From contig NZ_RBAM01000011.1 of the NCBI RefSeq assembly GCF_003626645.1, positions 62,001-126,000 of the forward strand: a stretch of DNA of 64,000 nt, read 5' to 3'. Within the stretch, counting starts at the first letter, position 1, and every line of letters begins with the position of its first letter. Both the position numbers and the translations under genes were made by a program. The DNA is from Streptomyces klenkii. Its GTDB lineage: Bacteria > Actinomycetota > Actinomycetes > Streptomycetales > Streptomycetaceae. The notes under the pieces are model-generated. The model saw only the letters and a program-made list of their open reading frames with translations. It was not told where the DNA came from and did no database searches. Shown piece after piece: positions 1 to 9,674 of the stretch.

Positions 1-718
1 GATAGATGCGCCGCGCGAGGTCCGGCCCGCCGGTCGCGGAGTCGTCGTCGGCGGCGTCGTAGAGCGCCTGGACGACGAGCGTGAGGGTCTGGCCCTCCGT
101 CAGGTCCTCACGGAAGAGCTTCTTCAGCGACCCCCGGGCGAAGACCGAGCCCGAGCCGGTGGCGGCGAAGCCGTGCTCCTCCGAGCGGCCGCCGGTCACG
201 TCGTAGGAGAAGATCCGGCCCTTCTGGCGGTCGACGTCCCAGCCGGCGAAGAGCGGCACCACGGCCAGGCCCTGCATGGCCATGCCGAGGTTGCTGCGGA
301 TCATCGTCGACAGCCGGTTGGCCTTGCCCTCCAGCGAGAGCTGGACCCCCTCGACCTTCTCGAAGTGCTCCAGCTCCAGCTGGAAGAGCTTGACCATCTC
401 CACGGCCAGCCCGGCCGTGCCGGCGATGCCCACCGCCGAGTACTCGTCGGCGGGGAAGACCTTCTCGATGTCGCGCTGGGCGATGACGTTGCCCATCGTC
501 GCCCGGCGGTCACCGGCCAGCACCACACCGCCGGGGAACGAGGCCGCGACGATGGTCGTCCCATGGGGAATCTCGATCGCGCCCTGCACCGGCGGGAGCA
601 CCCGGTTGCCCGGGAGCAGCTCCGGCGAGTGCGCGGAGAGGAAGTCCATGAAGGACGAGGAGCCGGGGGTCAGGAAGGCAGCCGGCAGACGCCCGGTGCT
701 ACGAGTGTTGGCTTCCAC
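1..718 (-). CDS. prcB: 20S proteasome beta subunit, 3' end outside window
   Basis: Catalytic beta subunit of the bacterial 20S proteasome, which degrades pupylated proteins in the cytoplasm. The frame reads from a GTG at 718, with GGAAGGA just upstream, and runs off the window edge after about 239 codons. Residues 1-53 are a propeptide. Gly53-Thr54-Thr55-Ile56 follows, so Thr54 would become the N-terminal nucleophile after autoprocessing. The last visible residues read LARRIY, so only the extreme C-terminus is missing. It lies downstream of pup in the usual arc-dop-pup-prcB order; prcA and pafA would be expected beyond the window. Confidence 0.97.
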   Translation of the reverse strand, partial: MEANTRSTGRLPAAFLTPGSSSFMDFLSAHSPELLPGNRVLPPVQGAIEIPHGTTIVAASFPGGVVLAGDRRATMGNVIAQRDIEKVFPADEYSAVGIAGTAGLAVEMVKLFQLELEHFEKVEGVQLSLEGKANRLSTMIRSNLGMAMQGLAVVPLFAGWDVDRQKGRIFSYDVTGGRSEEHGFAATGSGSVFARGSLKKLFREDLTEGQTLTLVVQALYDAADDDSATGGPDLARRIY

Positions 719-862
719 ACGTTTCCTTCCAGGTATGCAGCGGCCCGCCCCATGACGTCCGCTCGATCCTTGAACCGCCCCAGGGCCGCGTCGGAGCTGG
801 GGCGCAGTACGCCAGGGACCTTACCGGTCCCATGATCGTGATTTACAGGCGGCGGCAGGTGC

Positions 863-1081
863 CTACTCGCCGCCCTTCTGCACGAAGGAGCGCACGAAGT
901 CCTCGGCGTTCTCCTCGAGGACGTCGTCGATCTCGTCCAGCACGGAGTCGACGTCGTCCGACAGCTTCTCCTGCCGCTCCTTGAGGTCCTCCGAGACCTG
1001 CGCGTCCTGCGCCTGTTCCTCGACGTCCTCGGTGGATCGCGTGGCCTTCTGCTGACCGCCGCCGGTGTCCTTGGTCGCCAT
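863..1081 (-). CDS. pup: Prokaryotic ubiquitin-like protein Pup
   Basis: A 72-residue protein modifier that PafA ligates to lysines of target proteins, marking them for the Arc/proteasome. The sequence starts MATKDTGGGQQ, is rich in Glu, Asp and Gln, and has the helical Arc-binding segment around residues 30-62. The last residues are KGGE followed by TAG, so the terminal glutamate is encoded and no deamidation by Dop would be needed. The ATG at 1081 is preceded by GAGGGAT; an in-frame upstream extension to 1195 does not look like Pup and is rejected. A TATAGG box near 1164-1169 on the minus strand may be a promoter. Confidence 0.97.
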   Translation of the reverse strand: MATKDTGGGQQKATRSTEDVEEQAQDAQVSEDLKERQEKLSDDVDSVLDEIDDVLEENAEDFVRSFVQKGGE

Positions 1082-1256
1082 ATCCCTCACCCCGCTCGGT
1101 TCGACGTACAAGATCGGACGTGCACAGTCGTACTCAGCCGTACTCGGGCCTGCATGATCAGACCCTATAACCCGGGTCCCGCATCGGCCCGGCACTTGCT
1201 ACAACGTCCCGGAACCACCGTGATGATTCCCTGAACGCTCCCCTCTCAGACCTGGC

Positions 1257-2768
1257 TCAGCCCCCGGAGAGGACCCGGACCAGCTCTTCCGCGGTGCGGC
1301 AGCGGTCCAGGAGTTCCTTGACGTGGTTGCGCGTGCCGCGCAGTGGCTCCAGGGTGGGCACCCGTTGCAGGGAGTCACGGCCCGGGAGGTCGAAGATCAC
1401 CGAGTCCCAGGAGGCCGCGGCCACGTCGTCCGCGTACTGCTCCAGGCAGCGGCCGCGGAAGTAGGCCCGGGTGTCCTCGGGCGGGACCGTGCGGGCGCGC
1501 TCCACCTCGGTCTCGTCCAGCAGCCGCTTCATCCTGCCGCGGGCCGCGAGACGGTTGTACAGGCCCTTCTCGGGCCGCACGTCCGCGTACTGGAGGTCCA
1601 CCAGGTGCAGCCGGGCCGCGTCCCAGCCCAGGCCGTCGCGGCGGCGGTAGCCCTCCAGGAGCTCCCGCTTGGCCACCCAGTCCAGCTCGCCGGCCAGGCT
1701 CATCGGATCGTGCTCCAGCCGGTTCAGCACGTCCTCCCAGCGGCCCAGGACGTCCTTGGTCTGCTCGTCGGCGTCGGCCCCGAAGCGGTTCTCGACGTAC
1801 TTGCGGGCCAGCTCGCAGTACTCCATCTGGAGCTGTACGCCGGTGAGCGTGCGGCCGCTGCGGAGCGTGATCAGGCGTTGCAGGGTGGGGTCGTGGCTGA
1901 CCTGGTGGAGCGTGCGGACGGGCTGGTCGACGGCCAGGTCGGAGACGATGAAGCCGTCCTCGATCATGGACAGGACCAGCGCGGTGGTGCCCAGCTTGAG
2001 GTAGGTGGAGATCTCCGAGAGGTTGGCGTCGCCGATGATCACGTGGAGCCGGCGGTACTTCTCCGCGTCGGCGTGCGGCTCGTCGCGCGTGTTGATGATC
2101 GGCCGCTTGAGGGTGGTCTCCAGGCCCACCTCGACCTCGAAGTAGTCCGCGCGCTGGCTGAGCTGGAAGCCGTGCTCGTGGCCGTCCTGGCCGATGCCGA
2201 CGCGGCCGGCGCCGGTGACGACCTGGCGGGAGACGAAGAAGGGCGTCAGGTGGCGCACGATGTCCGAGAAGGGGGTCTCCCGCTTCATCAGGTAGTTCTC
2301 GTGGGTGCCGTAGGACGCGCCCTTGTTGTCGGTGTTGTTCTTGTAGAGGTGGATCGGCTGGGCTCCGGGCAGCTGGGCGGCGCGCTCGGCGGCCTCGGCC
2401 ATGATCCGCTCGCCGGCCTTGTCCCACAGGACGGCGTCGCGCGGGTTGGTGATCTCCGGGGAGCTGTACTCGGGGTGGGCGTGGTCGACGTAGAGCCGCG
2501 CCCCGTTGGTCAGGATGACGTTGGCGAGGCCGATGTCCTCGTCGGTGAGCTGGCTGGAGTCCGCGGCTTCGCGGGCGAGGTCGAAGCCCCGGGCGTCCCG
2601 CAGCGGGTTCTCCTCCTCGAAGTCCCAGCGGGCGCGTCGCGCCCGGTGCATCGCCGCGGCGTAGGCGTTGACGATCTGGGACGAGGTGAGCATGGCATTG
2701 GCGTTCGGGTGACCGGGGACGGAGATCCCGTACTCCGTCTCGATGCCCATTACTCGCCGTACGGTCAT
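1257..2768 (-). CDS. dop: Depupylase/deamidase of Pup
   Basis: Dop removes Pup from substrates and, in species whose Pup ends in Gln, converts that Gln to Glu. It is a glutamine-synthetase-fold paralogue of the ligase PafA. The 503-residue protein opens MTVRRVMGIETEYGI with Glu10 at the nucleotide/metal site. Asp95 in RLYVDHAHPEY sits where the catalytic aspartate of the Dop/PafA family lies. The stretch around residues 40-80 fits the Dop-loop that PafA lacks, which is why I call Dop rather than PafA. It lies between arc and pup on the same strand. Confidence 0.93.
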   Translation of the reverse strand: MTVRRVMGIETEYGISVPGHPNANAMLTSSQIVNAYAAAMHRARRARWDFEEENPLRDARGFDLAREAADSSQLTDEDIGLANVILTNGARLYVDHAHPEYSSPEITNPRDAVLWDKAGERIMAEAAERAAQLPGAQPIHLYKNNTDNKGASYGTHENYLMKRETPFSDIVRHLTPFFVSRQVVTGAGRVGIGQDGHEHGFQLSQRADYFEVEVGLETTLKRPIINTRDEPHADAEKYRRLHVIIGDANLSEISTYLKLGTTALVLSMIEDGFIVSDLAVDQPVRTLHQVSHDPTLQRLITLRSGRTLTGVQLQMEYCELARKYVENRFGADADEQTKDVLGRWEDVLNRLEHDPMSLAGELDWVAKRELLEGYRRRDGLGWDAARLHLVDLQYADVRPEKGLYNRLAARGRMKRLLDETEVERARTVPPEDTRAYFRGRCLEQYADDVAAASWDSVIFDLPGRDSLQRVPTLEPLRGTRNHVKELLDRCRTAEELVRVLSGG

Positions 2769-3094
2769 GCGGCCCTCCTTGCCCGGCGGCGCCCCCTGGT
2801 GGGGTCGGCGCTCAAGTACCGCTGCGCATCCGGTCCGTGTCCGGCCCTCGCTCCCCCGGCGCGCGCTGCGGCGGTATCGAAGAGCCTAGAACGGCTTTGC
2901 GGCGGTGGGGAGATCATTACAGTCATTGCTCCGGTTCGTGGCGTACCCGGGCCAAGGGCGCTCCCCGTGGCGCGATCCTGGCGGGAAACCTGCGGAATTC
3001 GGCGCGGGCGGCGGAAAAACACGTCCGGCCGCGGTTGTCCCGGGGTGTGCCCCCGCCGAAGCGGGGGCGGGACATCCGCAGCCGGACGGCGGTG
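2769..3094 (-). other. arc-dop intergenic region
   Basis: These 326 bases separate two minus-strand genes. They hold the hairpin at 3049-3068 just after the arc stop codon. A frame of 85 codons on the minus strand (2765-3022) has no recognisable protein and no convincing ribosome-binding site, so I treat the remainder as the dop promoter and leader region. Confidence 0.6.
3049..3068 (-). terminator. Hairpin downstream of arc
   Basis: A seven-base inverted repeat, GCCCCCG and CGGGGGC around a six-base loop, begins 27 bases past the arc stop codon. It lacks a T-run, as is common in Streptomyces. It may reduce read-through from arc into dop. Confidence 0.55.
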
Positions 3095-4861
3095 CTACAG
3101 GTACTGGCCGGTATTCGCCACCGTGTCGATCGAGCGACCGGTGTCGGCGCCCTGCTTCCCGGTGACCAGGGTGCGGATGAAGACGATCCGCTCGCCCTTC
3201 TTGCCGGAGATCCGGGCCCAGTCGTCCGGGTTGGTGGTGTTGGGCAGGTCCTCGTTCTCCTTGAACTCGTCGACGCAGGCGGCGAGCAGGTGGGAGACGC
3301 GCAGACCCTTCTGGTTGTGGTCGAGGAAGGCCTTGATCGCCATCTTCTTCGCCCGGTCCACAATGTTCTGGATCATGGCGCCGGAGTTGAAGTCCTTGAA
3401 ATAGAGGACTTCCTTGTCGCCATTGGCGTAGGTGACCTCGAGGAAGCGGTTTTCCTCGGATTCAGCGTACATCTGCTCGACGACCGACTGGATCATGCCG
3501 GCCACGGCGGCCGCGGAGTCCCCGCCGTGCTCGGTGAGGTCGTCCGCGTGGATGGGCAGGGTCCGGGTGAGGTACTTCGAGAAGATGTCCTTGGCGGCCT
3601 CGGCGTCCGGGCGCTCGATCTTGATCTTCACATCGAGACGGCCGGGGCGCAGGATGGCCGGGTCGATCATGTCCTCCCGGTTGGAGGCGCCGATCACGAT
3701 CACGTTCTCCAGGCCCTCGACGCCGTCGATCTCGGAGAGGAGCTGGGGGACGATGGTGTTCTCGACGTCCGAGCTGACTCCGGATCCGCGGGTGCGGAAG
3801 AGGGAGTCCATCTCGTCGAAGAAGACGATGACCGGGGTGCCCTCGCTCGCCTTCTCCCTCGCCCGCTGGAAGATCAGCCGGATGTGCCGCTCGGTCTCCC
3901 CGACGTACTTGTTGAGGAGCTCGGGGCCCTTGATGTTGAGGAAGAAGCTCTTCCCCGCGGGCTTGCCGGTGACCTCGGCGACCTTCTTGGCAAGGGAGTT
4001 GGCGACGGCCTTGGCGATGAGCGTCTTGCCGCAGCCGGGGGGCCCGTACAGCAGCACGCCCTTGGGCGGCCGCAGTTCGTGCTCCTTGAAGAGGTCGGGG
4101 TAGAGGTAGGGGAGCTCGACCGCGTCACGGATCAGCTCGATCTGGTTCCCCAGGCCGCCGATCTTGGTGTAGTCGATGTCCGGGACCTCTTCGAGGACGA
4201 GCTCCTCGACCTCGCTCTTCGGGATGATCTCGTAGACGTAGCCGGAACGGGGTTCCAGGAGCAGGGCGTCGCCGGGACGGATGGTGGTGTCCAGCAGCGG
4301 CTCGGCGAGCCTCACCACCCGCTCCTCGTCGGTGTGCCCGATGACCAGGGCGCGCTCGCCGTCCTCGAGGATCTCCTTGAGGGTGACGATGTCCCCGGCC
4401 CGCTCGAACTCCATGGCTTCGACCACGTTGAGCGCTTCGTTGAGCATGACCTCCTGGCCGCGCCTGAGGTCCTCCGCCTCGACGCTCGGGCTGACGTTCA
4501 CCCGGAGCTTGCGGCCCCCGGTGAAGATGTCGGCCGTGCCGTCGTCGTTGGCCTTGAGGAAGACCCCGAAGCCGGCCGGCGGCTGTGCGAGCCGGTCGAC
4601 CTCCTCCTTGAGGGCGACGATCTGGTCGCGCGCCTCGCGGAGGGTGTTGGCGAGCCGCTCGTTCTGCGCGGACACGCCGGCCAGGTTGGTCTGGAGCTCG
4701 ACGATCCGCTCTTCGAGAATCCTCGTGTGCCGCGGAGAGTCGGCGAGCTTGCGTCGCAGGACGGCGATCTCCTGCTCGTAATAGGCAACCTGGCTCGCGA
4801 GGTCGTCGGACGCTCGTCCCGGCCGGATGCCGCGGTTCATGTCGTCGTCGTGGGCTGCCAC
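3095..4861 (-). CDS. arc: Proteasome-associated AAA ATPase Arc (Mpa)
   Basis: A hexameric ATPase ring that binds Pup with its coiled coil and unfolds pupylated proteins into the 20S core. Domains in order: coiled coil about residues 15-90, tandem OB folds about 95-230, then the AAA domain with Walker A GPPGCGKT near 273-280 and Walker B VIVFFDEMDSL near 343-353. The C-terminus reads ANTGQYL, the penultimate-Tyr motif that docks on the proteasome. I take GTG at 4861 (588 aa): the GGAGGTGAGG that would overlap an ATG start at 4879 is better read as the ribosome-binding site for that GTG. Confidence 0.96.
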   Translation of the reverse strand: MAAHDDDMNRGIRPGRASDDLASQVAYYEQEIAVLRRKLADSPRHTRILEERIVELQTNLAGVSAQNERLANTLREARDQIVALKEEVDRLAQPPAGFGVFLKANDDGTADIFTGGRKLRVNVSPSVEAEDLRRGQEVMLNEALNVVEAMEFERAGDIVTLKEILEDGERALVIGHTDEERVVRLAEPLLDTTIRPGDALLLEPRSGYVYEIIPKSEVEELVLEEVPDIDYTKIGGLGNQIELIRDAVELPYLYPDLFKEHELRPPKGVLLYGPPGCGKTLIAKAVANSLAKKVAEVTGKPAGKSFFLNIKGPELLNKYVGETERHIRLIFQRAREKASEGTPVIVFFDEMDSLFRTRGSGVSSDVENTIVPQLLSEIDGVEGLENVIVIGASNREDMIDPAILRPGRLDVKIKIERPDAEAAKDIFSKYLTRTLPIHADDLTEHGGDSAAAVAGMIQSVVEQMYAESEENRFLEVTYANGDKEVLYFKDFNSGAMIQNIVDRAKKMAIKAFLDHNQKGLRVSHLLAACVDEFKENEDLPNTTNPDDWARISGKKGERIVFIRTLVTGKQGADTGRSIDTVANTGQYL

Positions 4862-5104
4862 GGTCCTCACCTCCTCCAAGGGGAGCTGGACGCTTCCTGA
4901 CCCTACCTGGGCCGGTGCAGGTTGAAACCCCTAGATCACAAACCCGGTCGGAGTGTGTCCGATCTTCACCCTTGCGCACGTCCCCACAGCAGGGGAATAC
5001 CCACCCATCAACATCGGAAAGCGGGCGGTTGTATCGTCGAGTCGGTCAACACCCGTCAGGGCTGGCTCCAATTGATTCAGATACGTAGCGAACGGCAGGG
5101 CGAG

Positions 5105-5452
5105 ATGACCGTGCAGAACGAGGACCGTGCAGGCACGGCCGGGGCTCCGGCGGGCCAGGACGCGACGGAGGCGACGGACGGGGCTCTGGAGGTCTGGATC
5201 GACCAGGACCTGTGCACCGGGGACGGGATCTGCGCCCAGTATGCGCCCGAGGTCTTCGAGCTGGACATCGACGGCCTGGCCTACGTGAAGAGCGCCGACG
5301 ACGAGCTGCTCCAGGAGCCCGGCGCGACGACGCCGGTGCCGCTGACCCTGCTCACCGATGTCCGGGACTCCGCGAAGGAGTGCCCGGGCGACTGCATTCA
5401 TGTACGCCGCATTTCGGACAAGGTGGAGATCTACGGCCCCGACGCCGAGTGA
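5105..5452 (+). CDS. Ferredoxin, [3Fe-4S] type
   Basis: A small 115-residue electron carrier. Cys37 and Cys43 lie in LCTGDGIC, where the middle cluster position (residue 40) is Asp instead of Cys, and Cys93 lies in ECPGDC. This Cys-x5-Cys plus distal Cys-Pro layout is typical of single-cluster [3Fe-4S] ferredoxins that serve cytochromes P450 and other oxidoreductases. Residues 1-28 are a flexible, acidic, Ala/Gly-rich extension. The ATG at 5105 follows GCAGGGCGAG; the longer frame from 4922 has no ferredoxin-like sequence. The gene is divergent from arc and ends four bases before the next, convergent gene. No partner oxidoreductase is adjacent. Confidence 0.88.
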   Translation: MTVQNEDRAGTAGAPAGQDATEATDGALEVWIDQDLCTGDGICAQYAPEVFELDIDGLAYVKSADDELLQEPGATTPVPLTLLTDVRDSAKECPGDCIHVRRISDKVEIYGPDAE

Positions 5453-5456
5453 CGGC

Positions 5457-6143
5457 TCACACACTCCCCGCGACCGGGTGCGGCCGGAGGACGAACTTCC
5501 CGTTCTTCCAGTGCCATTCGACGGTCCGCCGCATGTCCGGGCAGCAACGCGGCACGCTCGCGGACGAGTAGCCGAGCAGAGTGGCCGAAACGGTGCCCTC
5601 GGTGACGGTGAGAGCGGTGACGGTCATCTTCTCCTTGGGGTCGACGAGGGTCGCGAGGACGCGCGGCGGCTCGCCGTACGAGCGGGGCTCGGCGAGCAGG
5701 TAGACCCCGCTGGGCGGGGTGCCGCCGCCGGCGCGGCAGCGCACGACGGCCACGGTCTCCAGCCGGCCGTCGTGGTCGAGGTCCGAGGTGACCTGCTGGA
5801 CGACGTCGGGGCCGCCGCCGGGGCCGCACCGGAGCGGGTAGCGGCCGGCGAGCGCGTCGGGGGCCCGGGTGGCCGCGGCGGGTGCGACGGCGCGCGCGGG
5901 GGCCGGGTCCTCGCGGGGACCGGTGAGACAGGCGACGGCGATCACGGCGGCGAGGGCCACCGCGGTGACCAGCCAGTGCACGGGCCCGGGGCGGGTGTGC
6001 GGGAGGGGCTCGGCGGGCTCGGGGTCGGGATGAGCACGGTCTGGGTGAAGACTGCCGGCCGGTGGCTGCACGCGCGCTGACTCCTGGAGGCGGTGACTGC
6101 GGGGAATGCTGGGGATGCGGAAGTGATCAGCATCGTGCCACAT
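5457..6143 (-). CDS. Membrane-anchored or secreted protein, unknown function
   Basis: I do not recognise a family. From ATG 6143 the protein has 228 residues: a Pro/His-rich cytoplasmic start, one hydrophobic segment (VHWLVTAVALAAVIAVACL), then an Ala/Pro linker and an exported domain. That domain contains SDLDHDGRLETVAVVRC, which resembles a calcium-binding FG-GAP-like repeat, followed by paired cysteines (PRCCPD). The frame stays open to 6293, but that start lies inside the terminator hairpin of the upstream gene, so the shorter start is preferred; no clear ribosome-binding site is visible. It converges with the ferredoxin gene four bases away. Confidence 0.6.
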   Translation of the reverse strand: MWHDADHFRIPSIPRSHRLQESARVQPPAGSLHPDRAHPDPEPAEPLPHTRPGPVHWLVTAVALAAVIAVACLTGPREDPAPARAVAPAAATRAPDALAGRYPLRCGPGGGPDVVQQVTSDLDHDGRLETVAVVRCRAGGGTPPSGVYLLAEPRSYGEPPRVLATLVDPKEKMTVTALTVTEGTVSATLLGYSSASVPRCCPDMRRTVEWHWKNGKFVLRPHPVAGSV

Positions 6144-6229
6144 CACCGCGTACCGGTGAACCGCGGGCACGCCGGAGGAGGGCCGCCGGAATGCGCCGGG
6201 CGAAGCCGGGCGGGTGAGCCGAACGAAGA

Positions 6230-6278
6230 GGCGCCGCCCCCGAGTTCCCCGCGGTGCGGGGAACTCGGGGGCGGCGCC
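6230..6278 (-). terminator. Strong hairpin downstream of trmI
   Basis: A perfect inverted repeat: the 23 bases 6230-6252 pair with 6256-6278 around a three-base loop. It begins 28 bases past the end of the tRNA methyltransferase gene. It is one of the longest perfect stems in the window and has no T-run. Confidence 0.85.
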
Positions 6279-6306
6279 GTGCGTGCCGGGCACGCGGCGT
6301 TCGGGG

Positions 6307-7194
6307 TCAGCCCTTGTTGGGGCCTTCGTAGTCGTCGCCGTAGGCGCCCTTGGCGGGGCGGCGGCGGCGCATGGGCGGCTCGACGCCGTCCGCGAGGCGG
6401 CGGGCGGTGACCAGGAAGCCGGTGTGGCCGATCATGCGGTGGTCCGGCCGGACGGCCAGGCCCTCGACGTGCCAGTTGCGGATCATCGACTCCCACGGCT
6501 GCGGCTCGGCGAAGCAGCCGATCTCGCGGATGGACTCGACGGTCCGGGCGAGCTGGGTGGTCGTCGCCACGTAGCAGCAGAGGATGCCGCCGGGGACGAG
6601 CGCCTTGGAGACGGCCTCCAGGCACTCCCAGGGGGCGAGCATGTCGAGGATGACGCGGTCGACGTCCGTGTCGGACAGGTTGTCCTGGAGGTCGCCGACG
6701 GTCAGCTGCCAGGCGGGGTGCGGGCCGCCGAAGTAGCGCTCGACGTTCCCCTGGGCGATCTCGGCGAAGTCCGCGCGGCGCTCGTAGGAGTGCAGCATGC
6801 CCTGGTCACCGATGGCGCGCAGCAGGAAGGCGCTGAGCGAGCCGGAGCCCACCCCGGCCTCGACGACGCGCGCGCCGGCGAAGATGTCGGCGAAGGCCAG
6901 GATCTGCCCCGCGTCCTTGGGGTAGACCACGGCGGCGCCGCGGGGCATGGACAGGACGTAGTCGGGGAGCAGGGGGCGCAGCGCGAGGTAGGCGACGTTT
7001 CCCGTGGTACGGACAACACTGCCTTCGGGGGCACCGATCAGCTCGTCGTGGGGGAAGGCACCCTTGTGGGTGTGGAACTGCTTCCCGGCTTCGAGCGTGA
7101 AGGTGTAGTGGCGTCCCTTGGGGTCGGTGAGCTGGACCTGGTCCCCGACCTGGAAGGGCCCGCGACGGCGGGCGGCACCGGTCGGTTCGGACAT
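6307..7194 (-). CDS. trmI: tRNA (adenine-N1)-methyltransferase, m1A58
   Basis: A SAM-dependent methyltransferase that makes 1-methyladenosine at position 58 of the tRNA T-loop. The 295-residue protein has an N-terminal beta domain (GPFQVGDQVQL to about residue 70), the SAM-binding loop VVEAGVGSGSLS, and ILDMLAPWECL, the conserved Asp-x-x-Ala-Pro motif of the TrmI/Trm61 family. The C-terminal tail is basic (MRRRRPAKG). In actinobacteria this gene is typically close to the proteasome locus, as here. The strong hairpin at 6230-6278 ends the transcript. Confidence 0.93.
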   Translation of the reverse strand: MSEPTGAARRRGPFQVGDQVQLTDPKGRHYTFTLEAGKQFHTHKGAFPHDELIGAPEGSVVRTTGNVAYLALRPLLPDYVLSMPRGAAVVYPKDAGQILAFADIFAGARVVEAGVGSGSLSAFLLRAIGDQGMLHSYERRADFAEIAQGNVERYFGGPHPAWQLTVGDLQDNLSDTDVDRVILDMLAPWECLEAVSKALVPGGILCCYVATTTQLARTVESIREIGCFAEPQPWESMIRNWHVEGLAVRPDHRMIGHTGFLVTARRLADGVEPPMRRRRPAKGAYGDDYEGPNKG

Positions 7195-7307
7195 GTGACC
7201 AGCCTACCCGTCATCCGGCGGGGGTACGGACACGGCGCCGCTGCACAGACCCCGTGACAGACCCCCTGACAGGGCCCGTGCGCGGCTTCAGGAGGGCGGG
7301 CCCGGCC

Positions 7308-8582
7308 TCAGGAGGGCGTGCGGGCCGAGGAGGGGGTGCGGGACATGGCGGCCACGAAGGCCCGCTCGACGTCGGAGGTCGACAGCACGCCGTAGACCTC
7401 GCCGCCGGGCTCGACGACCAGGTACTCGGTGGCGGGGGTGGCGCGGAGGGTGTCGAGGAGCTCTTCGCCGGCGAGGTCGGCGGGGACGCGCATGCCGTCC
7501 TTGAGGTCCTGGGCGAGGGCGCTGACGGCGACCCAGGGGCGGCGGTGCTCGGGGACGCCGGCGATGGCGGCCTCGCGGACGAGGGCGGTGGGGCTGCCCT
7601 GGCCGTCGACGACGACGAGGGCGCGGGCGCCTGCCTCTCCGGCGCGGCGCAGGGCCTCGGAGAGGGGCGTGGCGGCCTCGACGGGGACGGCGCGGCGGGT
7701 GAGGGTGCGGGCGCGCAGGCCGGGGAGGCGCTCGCGCAGGCGGGCCATGCGGAGGCTGTTGCCGGCGCCGGTCCAGATGATCGCGGCGAGGATCGCCGCG
7801 AGGAGGGCGTCGGTGAGGGAGTCGGTGAGGGAGTCGAGGCCGCCGAGGTCCGCGCCGGACCGGCCGAGGCCGCCCCCGGCGCGGGTGAGCAGGGGCAGGC
7901 CGATGAGGACGGCGACGGCGAGGGCGCGGCCGATCCAGGCGGCGGCGACGGTGCCGGTCATGGGATTGCCGCTGATCTTCCAGACGACGGCGCGGAGCAT
8001 GCGGCCGCCGTCCAGGGGGAGGCCGGGGAGCAGGTTGAAGGCGGCGACGAGCAGGTTGGAGACCATCAGGCCGGCGAGCAGGACGCCGGGGACGGTGCCG
8101 GGCTCGACGGCGAGCACGCCGAGGTAGAAGACGCCGGCGAGGACGAGGGAGAGCAGGGGGCCGACGAAGGCGAGGACGAATTCGCGGCCGGGGGTCTCGG
8201 TCTCCTTCTCGATCTCGGAGACGCCGCCGAAGAACTGGAGCTGGATGCGGCGCACGGGGAGCTTGAAGCGGAGCGCGGCGACGGTGTGGGCGAGCTCGTG
8301 GACGAGGACCGAGGCGTAGAAGGCGACGGCGAAGAAGAGGGAGACGAGGTAGCGGGCGCGGCCGAGCTCGGGGAGCACGCGGTCGAGCTGGCCGCCGAAG
8401 ACCCAGGTGATGAGGGCGGCGACGAGGAACCAGCTGGGGGCCACGTAGACGGGTACGCCGAAGGGGCGGCCCATGAGGATGCCGCCGCCGCTCTCGCGGG
8501 GGCGTTCGGGCGGGCGCTTGCCGGGCTCGTGCCGGTCACCGGCGTCCCCGCCGCCGGACCTGCTCTGCCCGCTGTTCTCCAC
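7308..8582 (-). CDS. Site-2-protease-type M50 metalloprotease with CBS pair
   Basis: A polytopic intramembrane zinc protease of the S2P/Rip3 class. HELAH at residues 95-99 supplies two zinc histidines and the catalytic Glu. NLLPGLPLDGG around 183-193 supplies the third ligand in the LDG motif. About six hydrophobic segments span residues 40-285, and two CBS domains, regulatory ligand-binding modules, occupy about 290-415. The first 35 residues are hydrophilic and Gly/Arg-rich. The GTG at 8582 has GAGGGGA upstream. It is divergent from the RecB-like gene. The substrate is unknown; anti-sigma factors are the usual targets of this family. Confidence 0.9.
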   Translation of the reverse strand: MENSGQSRSGGGDAGDRHEPGKRPPERPRESGGGILMGRPFGVPVYVAPSWFLVAALITWVFGGQLDRVLPELGRARYLVSLFFAVAFYASVLVHELAHTVAALRFKLPVRRIQLQFFGGVSEIEKETETPGREFVLAFVGPLLSLVLAGVFYLGVLAVEPGTVPGVLLAGLMVSNLLVAAFNLLPGLPLDGGRMLRAVVWKISGNPMTGTVAAAWIGRALAVAVLIGLPLLTRAGGGLGRSGADLGGLDSLTDSLTDALLAAILAAIIWTGAGNSLRMARLRERLPGLRARTLTRRAVPVEAATPLSEALRRAGEAGARALVVVDGQGSPTALVREAAIAGVPEHRRPWVAVSALAQDLKDGMRVPADLAGEELLDTLRATPATEYLVVEPGGEVYGVLSTSDVERAFVAAMSRTPSSARTPS

Positions 8583-8707
8583 GGTGTCCCCTCGTCCGAT
8601 GCGGCCCTCGCTGGTGACCGGGTGCTGTTCCGATCATGCAGTGCGAAGGGGTCTGTGGTCGATGGTATGACGCCGGCTGTCGGTGGCGGGCCTTAGGGTT
8701 TTCTGTC

Positions 8708-9661
<954 letters not shown>

Positions 9662-9674
9662 CGAAGGAGTTCCT

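Noticed and set aside
1257..2768. Pup ligase PafA
   Set aside because: The position between arc and pup, and the insertion around residues 40-80, match Dop.
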